The notes: a model not told the origin generated them from the sequence alone. Numbered from the stretch's first letter, positions 8,371 through 17,756 are shown. The stretch: 58,290 bases of DNA from Fibrobacter succinogenes (GCA_902779055.1 CACZAD010000024.1:1-58290), one strand, 5' to 3'. Made by a program: numbers and translations.

Positions 8371-9816
8371 ATGAACACTGAAAAAACTTTGACTGAAATT
8401 TTTGAAGCTCAAGGGGAAAACCGCTGGAAAATTGCCCAGACGAGCGCCAAGGAACGTATCCAAAAAATCAAAAAGATCCGAGACGCAGTCGTCAAGCGAC
8501 AAGACGAATTTTACGAAGCCGTATGGAAGGATTTTCACAAGCCCAGGTTCGAAGCCTGGCTCAGCGAAGTATTCCCGCTGATCGAAGAAATCGACCACAC
8601 CATCAGCCACCTGAAAAAATGGATGAAGGATAAAAGCGCAAGCCGCGTGTTCTTTTTGCCGACCTCCCAAAGCAGGCTCCACTACGAGCCCAAGGGCCGC
8701 GTCCTCATCTTTTCGCCGTGGAACTATCCATTCTTGCTGCTATTGAACCCCATCGTTTCGGCGATCGCAGCCGGTAACGTCATCATGGCAAAGCCATCGC
8801 ACAAGACGCCCCACGTGAGCGCATTCCTCGCAAGCCTCATCAGGGAGCTTTTTTCCGAAGACGAAATCGCCATCATCGAAGGCGAAGGTGCCGAAATTGG
8901 TGACAAACTTTTAGAGTTGCCTTTTGACCACGTGTTCTTTACAGGCAGCCCACGAGTCGGTGCGCACATCGCCGAAATGGCAGCCAAACACCACGCCAGC
9001 ATCACGCTTGAACTCGGAGGCAAATCGCCAACAGTTCTGCTCCCCGACGTCAACATCAAGCGCGTCATCAAGCAAATTGTCTGGGGCAAGACTCTGAACG
9101 CAGGCCAGACCTGCATTGCGCCAGATTACGCGTTGTGCCCAGAAAGCAAAGTTCAGGAATTTGCCCAAGCCTTTGCCGAAGAAATCAAGCGCCGTTTTGG
9201 CGATACGGACGCCAAGCGCCACGAAAGCAAAGACTTTGTACACATCGTCGACAAGCGCGCCACGGAACGCCACGCCGCCCTCATCAAGGACGCCATTGCC
9301 AAGGGCGCAAACCAAGTCATCGGCGGCGTAAGCGATATTGAAAACTGCTACACGCCAGTTACCGTCCTCACGAACGTGACTCCCGACATGGACATTATGC
9401 AGTCCGAAATCTTTGGACCGATTCTGCCGATCATCGCCTACAAGAATCTCGACGAAGCGATACAGTTCATTCAAGGCCGTCCCAAGCCGCTAGCGCTCTA
9501 CATTTTCGGTTATTCCAAGCGAGACGCCGACTACGTCCTGAGCCACACGACATCAGGATCTTCCTGCGTGAACAATGCAATTATCCAGATTGAAAACTTG
9601 GAGGTTCCTTTCGGTGGTGTCGGTATGAGCGGCACCGGGAACTACCACGGCTTTTACGGATTCAAGGCGTTCAGCCACGAACGCAACATCATGGTGCAAA
9701 AATGCTTTGATGTTGTCCAGTTCTTCCATCCGCCTTACGGGAAGCACCCCGGCAGTCTGCATTCCAAAATACAGAACATCGCCGAAAAGGCTCTGCGGTT
9801 CATCAAATCCATGTAA
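8371..9816 (+). CDS. NAD(P)-dependent aldehyde dehydrogenase (class 3-like)
   Basis: Oxidises aldehydes to carboxylates. The 481-residue chain has the class 3/fatty aldehyde dehydrogenase architecture: FSPWNYPFLLLLNP, the cofactor-binding VFFTGSPRVGAHI, LELGGKSPTVL with general base Glu214, AGQTCIAPDY with nucleophile Cys248, and the C-terminal GGVGMSGTGNYHGFYGFKAFSHER seen in this class. A GAGGG site precedes the ATG. It lies 12 bp ahead of an iron alcohol dehydrogenase, so the pair probably interconverts alcohol, aldehyde and acid. Physiological substrate unknown. Confidence 0.92.
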   Translation: MNTEKTLTEIFEAQGENRWKIAQTSAKERIQKIKKIRDAVVKRQDEFYEAVWKDFHKPRFEAWLSEVFPLIEEIDHTISHLKKWMKDKSASRVFFLPTSQSRLHYEPKGRVLIFSPWNYPFLLLLNPIVSAIAAGNVIMAKPSHKTPHVSAFLASLIRELFSEDEIAIIEGEGAEIGDKLLELPFDHVFFTGSPRVGAHIAEMAAKHHASITLELGGKSPTVLLPDVNIKRVIKQIVWGKTLNAGQTCIAPDYALCPESKVQEFAQAFAEEIKRRFGDTDAKRHESKDFVHIVDKRATERHAALIKDAIAKGANQVIGGVSDIENCYTPVTVLTNVTPDMDIMQSEIFGPILPIIAYKNLDEAIQFIQGRPKPLALYIFGYSKRDADYVLSHTTSGSSCVNNAIIQIENLEVPFGGVGMSGTGNYHGFYGFKAFSHERNIMVQKCFDVVQFFHPPYGKHPGSLHSKIQNIAEKALRFIKSM

Positions 9817-9828
9817 CAGAGGCATTCC

Positions 9829-11049
9829 ATGGCATCAGCATTATACAGATTCGCCTGTCGAGCATTCCAGAAAGTATTCTTTGTGGGTGTACATTTTATG
9901 CCCTGGCGTGAACCGCAAATTCTCCACGGCGCAGGAAAGCTGAAAGAACTCCCGAGCCAGCTCAAGGCCAACGGAGTGGACAACGTTCTACTCGTGACGG
10001 ACAGCTTTTTAGCACAGACGGATCACTTCAAGAGCATCATACAATACTTGGAATCGTCTGGCCTCAAGTACGCCGTTTACGACCAGACGATTCCAAACCC
10101 CACCATCGAAAACATCAACGATGCTACCCACATCTATCGGCAGCACAAGTGCAACGCGCTGTTGGCATTCGGCGGTGGTTCTGCCATTGACTGTGCCAAG
10201 GGCGTCGGCATCCGCATTGCAAGGCCCTGGACACCCCTGCCGCTGATGCGAGGAACGTTACGAGTCCTTAAAAAGATACCTTACCTTGTCGCTGTTCCGA
10301 CGACCGCAGGAACCGGAAGCGAAGCCACCGTCGCCGCCGTCATTTCGAATCCGAAAACGCACGAGAAGTACCCCATCAACGACTTCGTCTTGATTCCTCG
10401 GCTAGCCGTCCTCGACGCAAACATCACCGTGAATTTGCCGTCAAGCCTTACTGCGACAACAGGTATGGACGCCCTCACGCACGCCATCGAAGCCTACATC
10501 GGCTACAGCAACTTTAACGGGAGCGAAGATGCCGCCATCCTGGCAGGCCGACTCATCGTCGAAAACATCCTGACCGCCTACCGCGACGGGCACAACATCA
10601 AAGCAAGAGAAAATTTGCAGAAGGCAGCCTACCTCGCCGGTTTTGCCTTCACACGCGCCTATGTCGGTTACGTCCACTGCATTGCCCACAGTCTGGGTGG
10701 TATGTACCACACGCCCCACGGGCTTGCCAATGCGGTCATCTTGCCGCACGTTCTGGAATACTACGGCGAAGCCTGCGAAAAGCGTCTCGGATTTTTTGCG
10801 AAGGCCATCGGAGCCGTCCCGGCGGAACTCGACAATCACGATGCCGCCAGATTCTTCATTATGCACATCCGCGAGCTGAACCGTTCCATGGGCATTCCGG
10901 AATTTCTGGATTTCATCCAAGATGAAGACATTCCGACGCTAGCCAAGGCGGCAAGCAAAGAAGGAAACCCACTCTACCCCGTGCCTAAAATTCTGGATGC
11001 GAAAGAACTGGAAACGCTCTACCGCATCGTGAAAGGGACGAAGTTATAA
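9829..11049 (+). CDS. Iron-containing alcohol dehydrogenase
   Basis: Group III metal-dependent dehydrogenase. LLAFGGGSAIDCAKG binds NAD(P), PTTAGTGSEAT follows, and the metal ligands are visible in GMDALTHAIEAY (Asp and His), HCIAHSLGGMYHTPHGLANA (two His). The chain is 406 residues. AGAGG lies 7 nt before the ATG at 9829, supporting that start; it adds about 23 residues (ALYRFACRAFQKVFFVGVHF) before the domain, absent from many relatives, and an alternative ATG exists at 9898. Co-transcribed with the aldehyde dehydrogenase. Confidence 0.92.
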   Translation: MASALYRFACRAFQKVFFVGVHFMPWREPQILHGAGKLKELPSQLKANGVDNVLLVTDSFLAQTDHFKSIIQYLESSGLKYAVYDQTIPNPTIENINDATHIYRQHKCNALLAFGGGSAIDCAKGVGIRIARPWTPLPLMRGTLRVLKKIPYLVAVPTTAGTGSEATVAAVISNPKTHEKYPINDFVLIPRLAVLDANITVNLPSSLTATTGMDALTHAIEAYIGYSNFNGSEDAAILAGRLIVENILTAYRDGHNIKARENLQKAAYLAGFAFTRAYVGYVHCIAHSLGGMYHTPHGLANAVILPHVLEYYGEACEKRLGFFAKAIGAVPAELDNHDAARFFIMHIRELNRSMGIPEFLDFIQDEDIPTLAKAASKEGNPLYPVPKILDAKELETLYRIVKGTKL

Positions 11050-11063
11050 AGGAGAAGCCCGAC

Positions 11064-11098
11064 TGTCATCCCGGACTTGTTCCGGGACGGGCATGACA
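11064..11098. repeat. Dispersed palindrome (CCCGGA/TCCGGG with ATGACA arms)
   Basis: TGTCAT at 11064 and ATGACA at 11098 form the outer arms; CCCGGA and TCCGGG form the inner stem. It sits between two convergent genes and may also work as a terminator. Related copies occur at 21185, 26102, 26240, 28646, 32437, 34708, 45717, 49899 and 54124. Confidence 0.8.
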
Positions 11099-11102
11099 TT
11101 CG

Positions 11103-11534
11103 TTACTTGACTTGGAAACGGTCCTTGATTTCCTGAGGGATGGCAAACGGGCGACCACGCTTCATATCCATCAGCACCCACTGCGTCTCGGACTCAAAGA
11201 CGACCTTGCCGTCGGAAACACGTTCAAAGCGGCACCTGCGCACGCTCGCGACCTTGCTGTAGCTAGCCACCCACGTCGTACCGCGGATTTCATCATCCAA
11301 AAAAGCCTGATTCTTGTATTCCACGAACTGCGTGTGGATCATCCAGCCGCAACCGAACTGGTACATGACATCCGTCGCACCGACAGAATCAGAATGGGCA
11401 ATCGAAATATCCTGAACCCACTGTACCGCCCACACATTGTTCATATGCTTGTTTTCATCAATCATTTCGGGCGTCACCTTGAAAAGTTTTTCAAATTTCA
11501 TCGGGTTCGCATTTTCTTCCATCACGACAGCCAT
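11103..11534 (-). CDS. Acyl-CoA thioesterase, 4HBT hot-dog family
   Basis: Likely hydrolyses an acyl-CoA or acyl-ACP thioester. Family features are EMIDENKHMNNVWAVQWVQD near the N-terminus (the D..KH.NN..Y/W motif of 4-hydroxybenzoyl-CoA thioesterase-like proteins), IHTQFVEYKNQAFLDDEI, and the final strand VVFESETQWVLMDMKRGRP. The frame starts with TTG at 11537, but ATG at 11534 has GGAGG 6 nt upstream and is clearly better (143 residues). It is divergent from glgB. Substrate unknown. Confidence 0.87.
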   Translation of the reverse strand: MAVVMEENANPMKFEKLFKVTPEMIDENKHMNNVWAVQWVQDISIAHSDSVGATDVMYQFGCGWMIHTQFVEYKNQAFLDDEIRGTTWVASYSKVASVRRCRFERVSDGKVVFESETQWVLMDMKRGRPFAIPQEIKDRFQVK

Positions 11535-11650
11535 CAATTACCTCCGGTTCTTGACAAATGTAATAAAAACGCCTTTTTTCTAACAAAACCCCACACATTT
11601 TTCCCTTTTATTTTATTTTTCTTTCGTAAAACATTTTAAGTGAGTGATCT

Positions 11651-13867
11651 ATGGATTTTAACGATTTTACAAGCCTAACGGCAGAAAACATGCAGGCCAT
11701 TTGGGACTTCAAGACCAAAGACCCGTTCTCTATTTTGGGCATCCACCCGCTCGAAACCGATAAAGGCATCAAGACCGTCATCCGCACCTACCAGCCGCAA
11801 GCCAGTTTTGTCCGCGGCGAATCGTGCGACGGTTCCGAAGAATTTGACTTTGTCAAACTTGGCGACACTGGATTTTTCGAAGCCATTCTCGACATTGAAT
11901 TCGATCCCTTCTTCTACAACCTGATCATCAGACAAGAAGATGGAAACGAATACACCATCGTTGATCCGTATGCATTCTTGCCCGTACTTTCTGATTTTGA
12001 CCGCCACCTGATTTCGACCGGAACGCATTACGAGCTTTACCGCAAGCTGGGTGCAAACCTCATTGAACACCAGGGATTCAAGGGCGTCCACTTTGCCGTC
12101 TGGGCACCGAACGCCCAGGCCGTTTCTGTAGTCGGCAACTTCAATAGCTGGGACGGACGCCGCCACCAGATGCGCATGCTCGGCTCCAGTGGCATTTGGG
12201 AAATCTTCATTCCGAACCTCGGCGAAGGCGAACTCTACCGTTTTGAAATTCATGGCGCAGACGGCAACTTGCACGTCAAGATTGACCCGCTCGCAAAATT
12301 TGCCGAAGTCCGTCCGGCAACGGCTTCCATCACCACGCACCTGGACGGTTACAAATGGGGCGACGAGCTCTATATGCAGACGCACTGGGCCACAAAGGTC
12401 TTCGGATCCCCGATGAACATTTACGAAGTCCACGCCGGCTCCTGGCGCCGCGACCCGGCTAATCCGGACCGATTCCTCAACTGGGACGAACTTGCCGAGC
12501 GCCTTATCCCGTACCTCAAGGAAATGGGCTACACGCACGTGGAATTCTTGCCGCTCGCCGAACACCCGCTCGACGAATCCTGGGGTTACCAGGTCACCGG
12601 TTATTACTCTCCCACGAGCCGCTACGGCACACCGGACCAGTTCCGTCACTTTGTGGACCTCTGCCACCAGAACGAAATCGGCGTGATTTTGGACTGGGTT
12701 CCGGCACACTTCCCGAAGGACGCACACGCCCTCGGACGTTTCGACGGCACAGCCTGTTACGAACATGCCGACCCGCGCCAGGGCGAACACCCGCACTGGG
12801 GCACCTACATCTTTAACCTCGGCCGTAACGAAGTCAAGAACTTCCTCATTGCAAACGCCATGTACTGGCTCAAGGAATTCCACTGCGACGGTCTTCGCGT
12901 CGACGCTGTGGCCTCTATGCTTTACCTCGACTACGGTAAGGGTCCGGGACAGTGGGTGCCGAACAAGGACGGCGGCAACATCAATTACGATACGCTCGAA
13001 TTCCTCAAGCACCTGAACAGCATTATGGGCCGCTTGACCCCGCATGCAATCCTCATCGCCGAAGAATCGACAAGCTTCCCAAGCATCACTCGCCCGCCAG
13101 AGCAGGGCGGTCTCGGCTTCCATTACAAGTGGAACATGGGCTGGATGAACGACTTCTTGAGCTACATCCAGCACGAACCGGTCCACCGCAAGTACCACCA
13201 CAACCAGCTCACGTTCAGCATGGTGTACGCTTATTCTGAAAACTTCATACAAGTTTTCAGCCATGACGAAGTGGTGCACGGCAAGGGATCCATGCTCGGC
13301 AAGATGCCTGGCGACAACTGGCAGAAGTTTGCAAACCTCCGACTCACCTACGCCTTCCAGTACGCACACCCGGGCAAAAAGCTCAACTTCATGGGCAACG
13401 AATTCGGGCAGTTCCGCGAATGGAACGAAAAGCAGTCCCTCGACTGGCACCTGGTCAGCTGGGATAGCCACGGAAAGCTTTTGCAGATGATGAAGGTTTT
13501 GAACCACGTCTACAAGGAAAATTCCCCGCTTTGGGAAATTGACCATTACTACACCGGTTTTGAATGGATCTGGTGCGACGACGCCGACAACTCCATCGTG
13601 AGCTTTGTCCGTAAGGACGACCACGGCAATATGATTTTGTGCGTATTCAACTTTACGCCGGTCGTGCGCGAAAACTACCGCCTGGGTGCCCCCGCCCGCG
13701 GAGCCTGGAAGGAAATCTTCAATTCCGATTCCAGCCTGTTCGGCGGCAGTAACGTCGGTAACCTCGGCGAAGTCTACACGCAGGATATTCCGTGGCAGAG
13801 CCGCGATTGCAGCTTGAACATCAAGCTTCCGCCTCTCGCCGGCGTCTACTTCAAGCTGGAACGATAA
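11651..13867 (+). CDS. glgB: 1,4-alpha-glucan (glycogen) branching enzyme
   Basis: Introduces alpha-1,6 branches into glycogen. The 738-residue protein has an N-terminal GlgB N1-like domain (SILGIHPLETDKGIKTVIRTYQP), a CBM48 domain (VHFAVWAPNAQAVSVVGNFNSWDGRRH), then a GH13 barrel with GYYSPTSRYGTPDQF, DGLRVDAVASMLYLDY (nucleophile Asp), IAEESTSFP (acid/base Glu) and FSHDEVVHGKGSM, and a C-terminal all-beta domain. Fibrobacter stores glycogen heavily, consistent with this gene. It is monocistronic, ending at a strong terminator. Identity is firm. Confidence 0.96.
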   Translation: MDFNDFTSLTAENMQAIWDFKTKDPFSILGIHPLETDKGIKTVIRTYQPQASFVRGESCDGSEEFDFVKLGDTGFFEAILDIEFDPFFYNLIIRQEDGNEYTIVDPYAFLPVLSDFDRHLISTGTHYELYRKLGANLIEHQGFKGVHFAVWAPNAQAVSVVGNFNSWDGRRHQMRMLGSSGIWEIFIPNLGEGELYRFEIHGADGNLHVKIDPLAKFAEVRPATASITTHLDGYKWGDELYMQTHWATKVFGSPMNIYEVHAGSWRRDPANPDRFLNWDELAERLIPYLKEMGYTHVEFLPLAEHPLDESWGYQVTGYYSPTSRYGTPDQFRHFVDLCHQNEIGVILDWVPAHFPKDAHALGRFDGTACYEHADPRQGEHPHWGTYIFNLGRNEVKNFLIANAMYWLKEFHCDGLRVDAVASMLYLDYGKGPGQWVPNKDGGNINYDTLEFLKHLNSIMGRLTPHAILIAEESTSFPSITRPPEQGGLGFHYKWNMGWMNDFLSYIQHEPVHRKYHHNQLTFSMVYAYSENFIQVFSHDEVVHGKGSMLGKMPGDNWQKFANLRLTYAFQYAHPGKKLNFMGNEFGQFREWNEKQSLDWHLVSWDSHGKLLQMMKVLNHVYKENSPLWEIDHYYTGFEWIWCDDADNSIVSFVRKDDHGNMILCVFNFTPVVRENYRLGAPARGAWKEIFNSDSSLFGGSNVGNLGEVYTQDIPWQSRDCSLNIKLPPLAGVYFKLER

Positions 13868-13894
13868 TCCCGCTCAGATTTCGCAAACCATTAT

Positions 13895-13923
13895 AAAAGG
13901 CAGGCTCCAACGCCTGCCTTTTT
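13895..13923 (+). terminator. Intrinsic terminator of glgB
   Basis: AAAAGGCAGGC and GCCTGCCTTTT form an 11-bp stem with a 6-nt loop, ending in a T run, 28 bp after the glgB stop. The rest of the gap up to 14020 is AT-rich and shows no other gene. Confidence 0.9.
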
Positions 13924-14020
13924 AACATATTCAAATAAAGTCGCTAATTCAAACATCCAAGTTCATCAAAATCAATTTTTTTTTGCCCTGATTCGATACT
14001 GATAATTTGATGATGTTAAT

Positions 14021-14761
14021 TCATTTATTTTCTTCTATGAGTTTTTGCAGCATTTCAAATGTGTTTTTATAAGAAATTTCAGATTCATCTACTTTGTGGT
14101 TTTCCTTAAACTCACGAGAAATCATCAGTCGACCGCTATTTTTTTTCTTTCTGGCATTTTCAGCATCTCCCGTTCCTATATCCGACCAACTACGGTTATC
14201 CTGTTTATGTTCCTTACTAAAATCAACTTCTTCTAAACAGTAAGATTCAATCCCATCTATATGAATATGACGTGGCTTTGCGCGTTTCTTTTCACTGTCT
14301 TCTGTCGCTTCGCCTATGGAATATAAAATTTTAAACAAAACAAACGACTTTTCTTGTTCAGGATCGTCCAAACAGTAGTTTTTGTGCAATTGCGTTATAG
14401 CCGCTATACCATTATTTGACGATCCTTTTTTTTCAGTCTTAATGTTAATCAAGAATTTGCAGTCATTGTCATTAATAGAAAAACAATCAAAGCTTTCGCT
14501 CGATGTAGCCCCATCAAATCGATCAATTTTATACTTTGTCGATTCATCACAATGTGTGAACATCTCAAGTTTTGAAACGATAAACTCTTCTAAAATAAAG
14601 CCAATTGCTGTAGATGATTCTATACAATTATACTTATTCTGAAGTAAATTGTACTCTTCAAGTCGGAGGACCAACTCTTTTCCATAAGTTTTAAAAATAC
14701 AATCTAAATAAAACTTAATCTGATCTTGAAAATCTAAAATATTCTGATAATACTGATTCAT
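14021..14761 (-). CDS. Probable type II restriction endonuclease partner of the C5 methyltransferase
   Basis: No family was recognised directly. The ATG overlaps the methyltransferase stop by 4 bp (ATGA), the usual arrangement for a coupled restriction gene. The 246-residue protein is soluble and contains a possible PD-(D/E)xK core: AIGFILEEFIVSKLE supplies an acidic helix, then ESFDCFSI with an Asp, and KFLINIKTEKKGSS about 10 residues later with the Lys. The C-terminal third is charged. Base composition is clearly more AT-rich than neighbours, with many AAA/AAT/TTT codons, suggesting recent acquisition. The endonuclease call rests on position and this loose motif; a Mod-associated protein of other function cannot be excluded. 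Confidence 0.6.
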   Translation of the reverse strand: MNQYYQNILDFQDQIKFYLDCIFKTYGKELVLRLEEYNLLQNKYNCIESSTAIGFILEEFIVSKLEMFTHCDESTKYKIDRFDGATSSESFDCFSINDNDCKFLINIKTEKKGSSNNGIAAITQLHKNYCLDDPEQEKSFVLFKILYSIGEATEDSEKKRAKPRHIHIDGIESYCLEEVDFSKEHKQDNRSWSDIGTGDAENARKKKNSGRLMISREFKENHKVDESEISYKNTFEMLQKLIEENK

Positions 14762-15996
14762 TTTTTCTTTTCCTCGTAAGCCTTCCTGATCGCAAGGCCA
14801 ATAGCCTTGCCGAGCAACGGAGGAACGGCGTTTCCAATCTGCACCAGTTGCTTATTCTTCTTGCCTTCAAAGATAAAATCGTCTGGGAACGACTGGAGGC
14901 GAGCCATTTCACGGGCGGTCAACACACGGGGCAGTTTAGGGTGAATGTTCACGCCGCCATGGTTTTCCTTGATCGTGCAAGAAGCTTCGTTCCACGGGCA
15001 TTTTTTCCAGGCATCCGAATACCCTTCATAAAGGCTCTCTCCTTCAGGGAGCTTGGCCATTCGTTCTTCCATATCCGGCCTGTGTTTTGTGGGGACATGG
15101 TTAAAGCCAGGGTCTTCCGGATGCTTCATCAAATCCTTGATGGCCTCACCAGTAGTAACATATTCCGAAGACTTCAAAATGGGCTGCGGATGCAGATTCT
15201 TAAGACCGATCCTATTCCCAATAAAAATCACACGTTCTCTCTTCTGAGGCGTATAATAATCGGCTGCGCAAAGCGTGGTCACATTCATCTCATAGCCAAT
15301 GGCACGGTAGTCTTCAATGATTTTCTTTTCGACCTGTCCACCCAGCATACTGCGAAGGCCCTTGACATTTTCGCAGATTACAAACTCGGGCTGGAGCGTT
15401 TTTACAATTTCAAGCATCTCTTTGTATAGAGAATTTCTCGGATCATCCACGATTCGGTTTCCCGCCATGCTAAAGCCTTGGCACGGGAAGCCCCCCGCAA
15501 CAACATTCAAGCGCTTTCGGCCCAGCTGCTTTTTCACCGTAGCGTAAAATTCATCCTTCTTTTCTTGAGTGGTTATATCACCATTTACAAACGGGTGGTG
15601 GAAATTGCGACGATAGGTCATACCGGCTTCTTCAAACCAGTCCAGGCCACAAACGCCTTGCAAGCCGGCCATTTCAAGCCCCTTGCTCAAGCCACCGGCA
15701 CCACAGAACAAATCGACAAACGTCATTTGAGACGGATCAACATTATTCCAGCACGAAGAGATATCCACCCAGTTCACATCATCGGCCGTTTTTTTCTGGG
15801 CATTCTTGAGCAAGGACTTCTTTTCTTCTTTATCCTTTGCCGGGCGCAGGAACCCTTCTACAGCACTTTCAGGAATTCTATAGACATTACCCACTTTAAC
15901 AGAAGCAAGCGACTGAGCCGCAATATAACGACGAATTGACTTGATGGATACATTCAATTTTTCTGCAACTTCAGCAATGGAATAATAGTTTTCCAT
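14758..15996 (-). CDS. DNA (cytosine-5) methyltransferase with N-terminal HTH domain
   Basis: Methylates cytosine in a specific DNA sequence. Residues 1-50 are an excisionase/MerR-like helix-turn-helix (YYSIAEVAEKLNVSIKSIRR then GNVYRIPESAVEGFL), followed by a charged linker. The catalytic domain begins about 91: TFVDLFCGAGGLSKG (motif I, SAM), AGGFPCQGFSMAGNR with catalytic Cys172 (motif IV), VICENVKGL (motif VI), QKRERVIFIG (motif VIII), and QIGNAVPPLLGKAI (motif X, 387-400). The region between VIII and IX is the target recognition domain. AGGAG is 7 nt before the ATG and a good promoter is upstream. The HTH fusion suggests the enzyme may regulate its own operon. Target site unknown. Confidence 0.92.
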   Translation of the reverse strand: MENYYSIAEVAEKLNVSIKSIRRYIAAQSLASVKVGNVYRIPESAVEGFLRPAKDKEEKKSLLKNAQKKTADDVNWVDISSCWNNVDPSQMTFVDLFCGAGGLSKGLEMAGLQGVCGLDWFEEAGMTYRRNFHHPFVNGDITTQEKKDEFYATVKKQLGRKRLNVVAGGFPCQGFSMAGNRIVDDPRNSLYKEMLEIVKTLQPEFVICENVKGLRSMLGGQVEKKIIEDYRAIGYEMNVTTLCAADYYTPQKRERVIFIGNRIGLKNLHPQPILKSSEYVTTGEAIKDLMKHPEDPGFNHVPTKHRPDMEERMAKLPEGESLYEGYSDAWKKCPWNEASCTIKENHGGVNIHPKLPRVLTAREMARLQSFPDDFIFEGKKNKQLVQIGNAVPPLLGKAIGLAIRKAYEEKKK

Positions 15997-16011
15997 ACAA
16001 AACTCCTAAAA

Positions 16012-16068
16012 TTGTCCATAATTGTCCAGTTGGCATGGAAATATATATTTTAAATTTCCACTTGTCAA
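16012..16068 (-). promoter_or_regulatory. Promoter of the restriction-modification operon with operator-like repeats
   Basis: Read on the minus strand, TTGACA (16068-16063), a 17-nt spacer and TATATT (16045-16040) make a near-consensus sigma-70 promoter. TGGAAAT and ATTTCCA form an inverted repeat across the spacer and -10. Downstream, TGGACAATT occurs twice in tandem, 10 bp apart (16030-16012), around the expected transcription start. These would be natural sites for the HTH domain fused to the methyltransferase; that link is inference. Confidence 0.6.
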
Positions 16069-16124
16069 CGGCTTGTGATCTTTATTGCAAAGATAAATTT
16101 TATTACTGTCAAAAACTAACAGTT

Positions 16125-17756
16125 TTATTTTGCCACGGCATGCCAGACCAAACCTAGAGCGATATATGGAGCATAGCCGTCAGCGCGTCCAATATTCTTA
16201 ACCTTGATGTTATTGACGCCAAACCTCAAACGTAGCCCCAGTCGGCTTTCAAAGCTGCTATTCTCAGGATCCCGAATCAAATCAGGAGTCAAGAAATCAA
16301 AATAGGCGCCAATACCAAAGCGGAAGTAGCCTTCGTGCTGGTATACACCTTTCGGCGTTTCCCTTTTTGGAGCCGCTTCATATATTCCGACACCCCAATT
16401 TGAGAAAACAGCCCCTTCGATATATTCCGTGTTCAGCCAGGCATAACCCAGTATAAGACCGATTCCAAAATCTCCGGTTCCGCAAGAATCACATTGGGCG
16501 TCAAAACTCATCGACGAAACATCAAAGCCAAAGATCATTTTATTATCATAAACGCTAAAGCCATAATCACCATAGCTAGAGGGTTTAATATCAGGGAATT
16601 TTCCGGTCAAAAAGAACGGTCCCTTATCAAACGCAGCCGTAAACTTAAAAGCATTCGCTCGATCAAACTTTTTTTGCGACCAATTTTTCGGCGGCTTTTT
16701 CAATGCAATGCGTTTTACAATCTGGCAGACTTCAGCACTATCACGTGCAGAAAGCTTTTGCAGCGAGGCACAATACGAGCCGTCAACATACCGATACAAA
16801 ACTTCATCGTTCAATGCCGAATCCAATCGATCACCATAGTTCAATCTATTGTAGTCCGTCAAATATGAAGCCACCGAATCTCCACTTAAGATAAAGTCAT
16901 AATTTCTGTTCAACACGTTCATAAGGACTTTCGAGCGTTTCGACAAATCCGCAGAATCAGCCATTTGCGCAGCACGAGAATATTCGCCAGCAGCAACCAG
17001 TTTTTCCATCCGTTCACGAACAGCAATCGCATAATTGGGTTCCAGGTCAAGCTTCAAACGGTATGGATAATAACGGACTTTGCCAAGAGAATAGTCATCG
17101 AAAAGTCCGCACGTTTCCGAGAATCCATCCAAGAAGAATATACGCTTTCTAGGCGATTCGTGTTGCCAAAACGCTCTTGGCGAAGGTTTCGTCAAGAATC
17201 TCTGAACAAGCCGCCATCCCGCAGAATCCTTGACAATGTCGGTCCCGAGATAGGCCATTGTGAATATGGACTTTTTCGAATTTTCGAGCGCCGGTTTTAT
17301 CCAGGTTCTAGAAGCCTTGTCATAGACTTTTTCGACATCCACAATGTAACGCAACAAAACGTAGCCTTTTATGTAATTCGATGATTCGATCAGGTCATAA
17401 GTCTTGCGGTATATTTCAGGCGCTTCTGAAAAATTTAATTCCAGGCGTTTCTGCTTTGCGTTTTTCCAGCCAACAAAAGACTTGGCAAGTTGCGGATACG
17501 ATTCAATGATACGTTCTGACTCCAGCGTTTCTTCGGTATACACGCGGAATTGAGAAAGTGTGCCGTAATACGCCACTGGAGCCGTTTCCAGTTTACTCAC
17601 TACGGATTGCGTCTTGCTGTTTTCCGAAAGGTTCAGAGACAACCCGGATGCGTTTTCAACAATTTCAAAAAGTTCCGGATAGTAGAAATCCACATCGGCC
17701 ATAACAAACGAAACGAGCAAAAGCAAAAAGAGGGATAGTCGTTTCAGGGACTTCAT
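16125..17756 (-). CDS. Secreted protein of unknown function, tandem paralogue A
   Basis: A 543-residue protein with a cleavable signal (MKSLKRLSLFLLLLVSFVMA then DVDFYY). The central region is helical and charged; from about residue 400 it becomes strand-like with alternating aromatic residues, ending LRLRFGVNNIKVKNIGRADGY then APYIALGLVWHAV, which looks like an outer-membrane barrel or beta-sandwich. The C-terminal region resembles the upstream gene: GYAWLNTEYIEGAVFSNWGVG here against GYAFLNTEYVHLYGFLTAGF there. Its ATG overlaps the stop of that gene (TAATG), so the two are translationally coupled. No known family was recognised. Confidence 0.8.
   Translation of the reverse strand: MKSLKRLSLFLLLLVSFVMADVDFYYPELFEIVENASGLSLNLSENSKTQSVVSKLETAPVAYYGTLSQFRVYTEETLESERIIESYPQLAKSFVGWKNAKQKRLELNFSEAPEIYRKTYDLIESSNYIKGYVLLRYIVDVEKVYDKASRTWIKPALENSKKSIFTMAYLGTDIVKDSAGWRLVQRFLTKPSPRAFWQHESPRKRIFFLDGFSETCGLFDDYSLGKVRYYPYRLKLDLEPNYAIAVRERMEKLVAAGEYSRAAQMADSADLSKRSKVLMNVLNRNYDFILSGDSVASYLTDYNRLNYGDRLDSALNDEVLYRYVDGSYCASLQKLSARDSAEVCQIVKRIALKKPPKNWSQKKFDRANAFKFTAAFDKGPFFLTGKFPDIKPSSYGDYGFSVYDNKMIFGFDVSSMSFDAQCDSCGTGDFGIGLILGYAWLNTEYIEGAVFSNWGVGIYEAAPKRETPKGVYQHEGYFRFGIGAYFDFLTPDLIRDPENSSFESRLGLRLRFGVNNIKVKNIGRADGYAPYIALGLVWHAVAK

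Noticed and set aside
11675..13624. Long open frame (649 codons) antisense to glgB
   Set aside because: glgB in the other frame has a complete, motif-rich protein; the antisense frame arises from its codon pattern and shows no domains or ribosome site.
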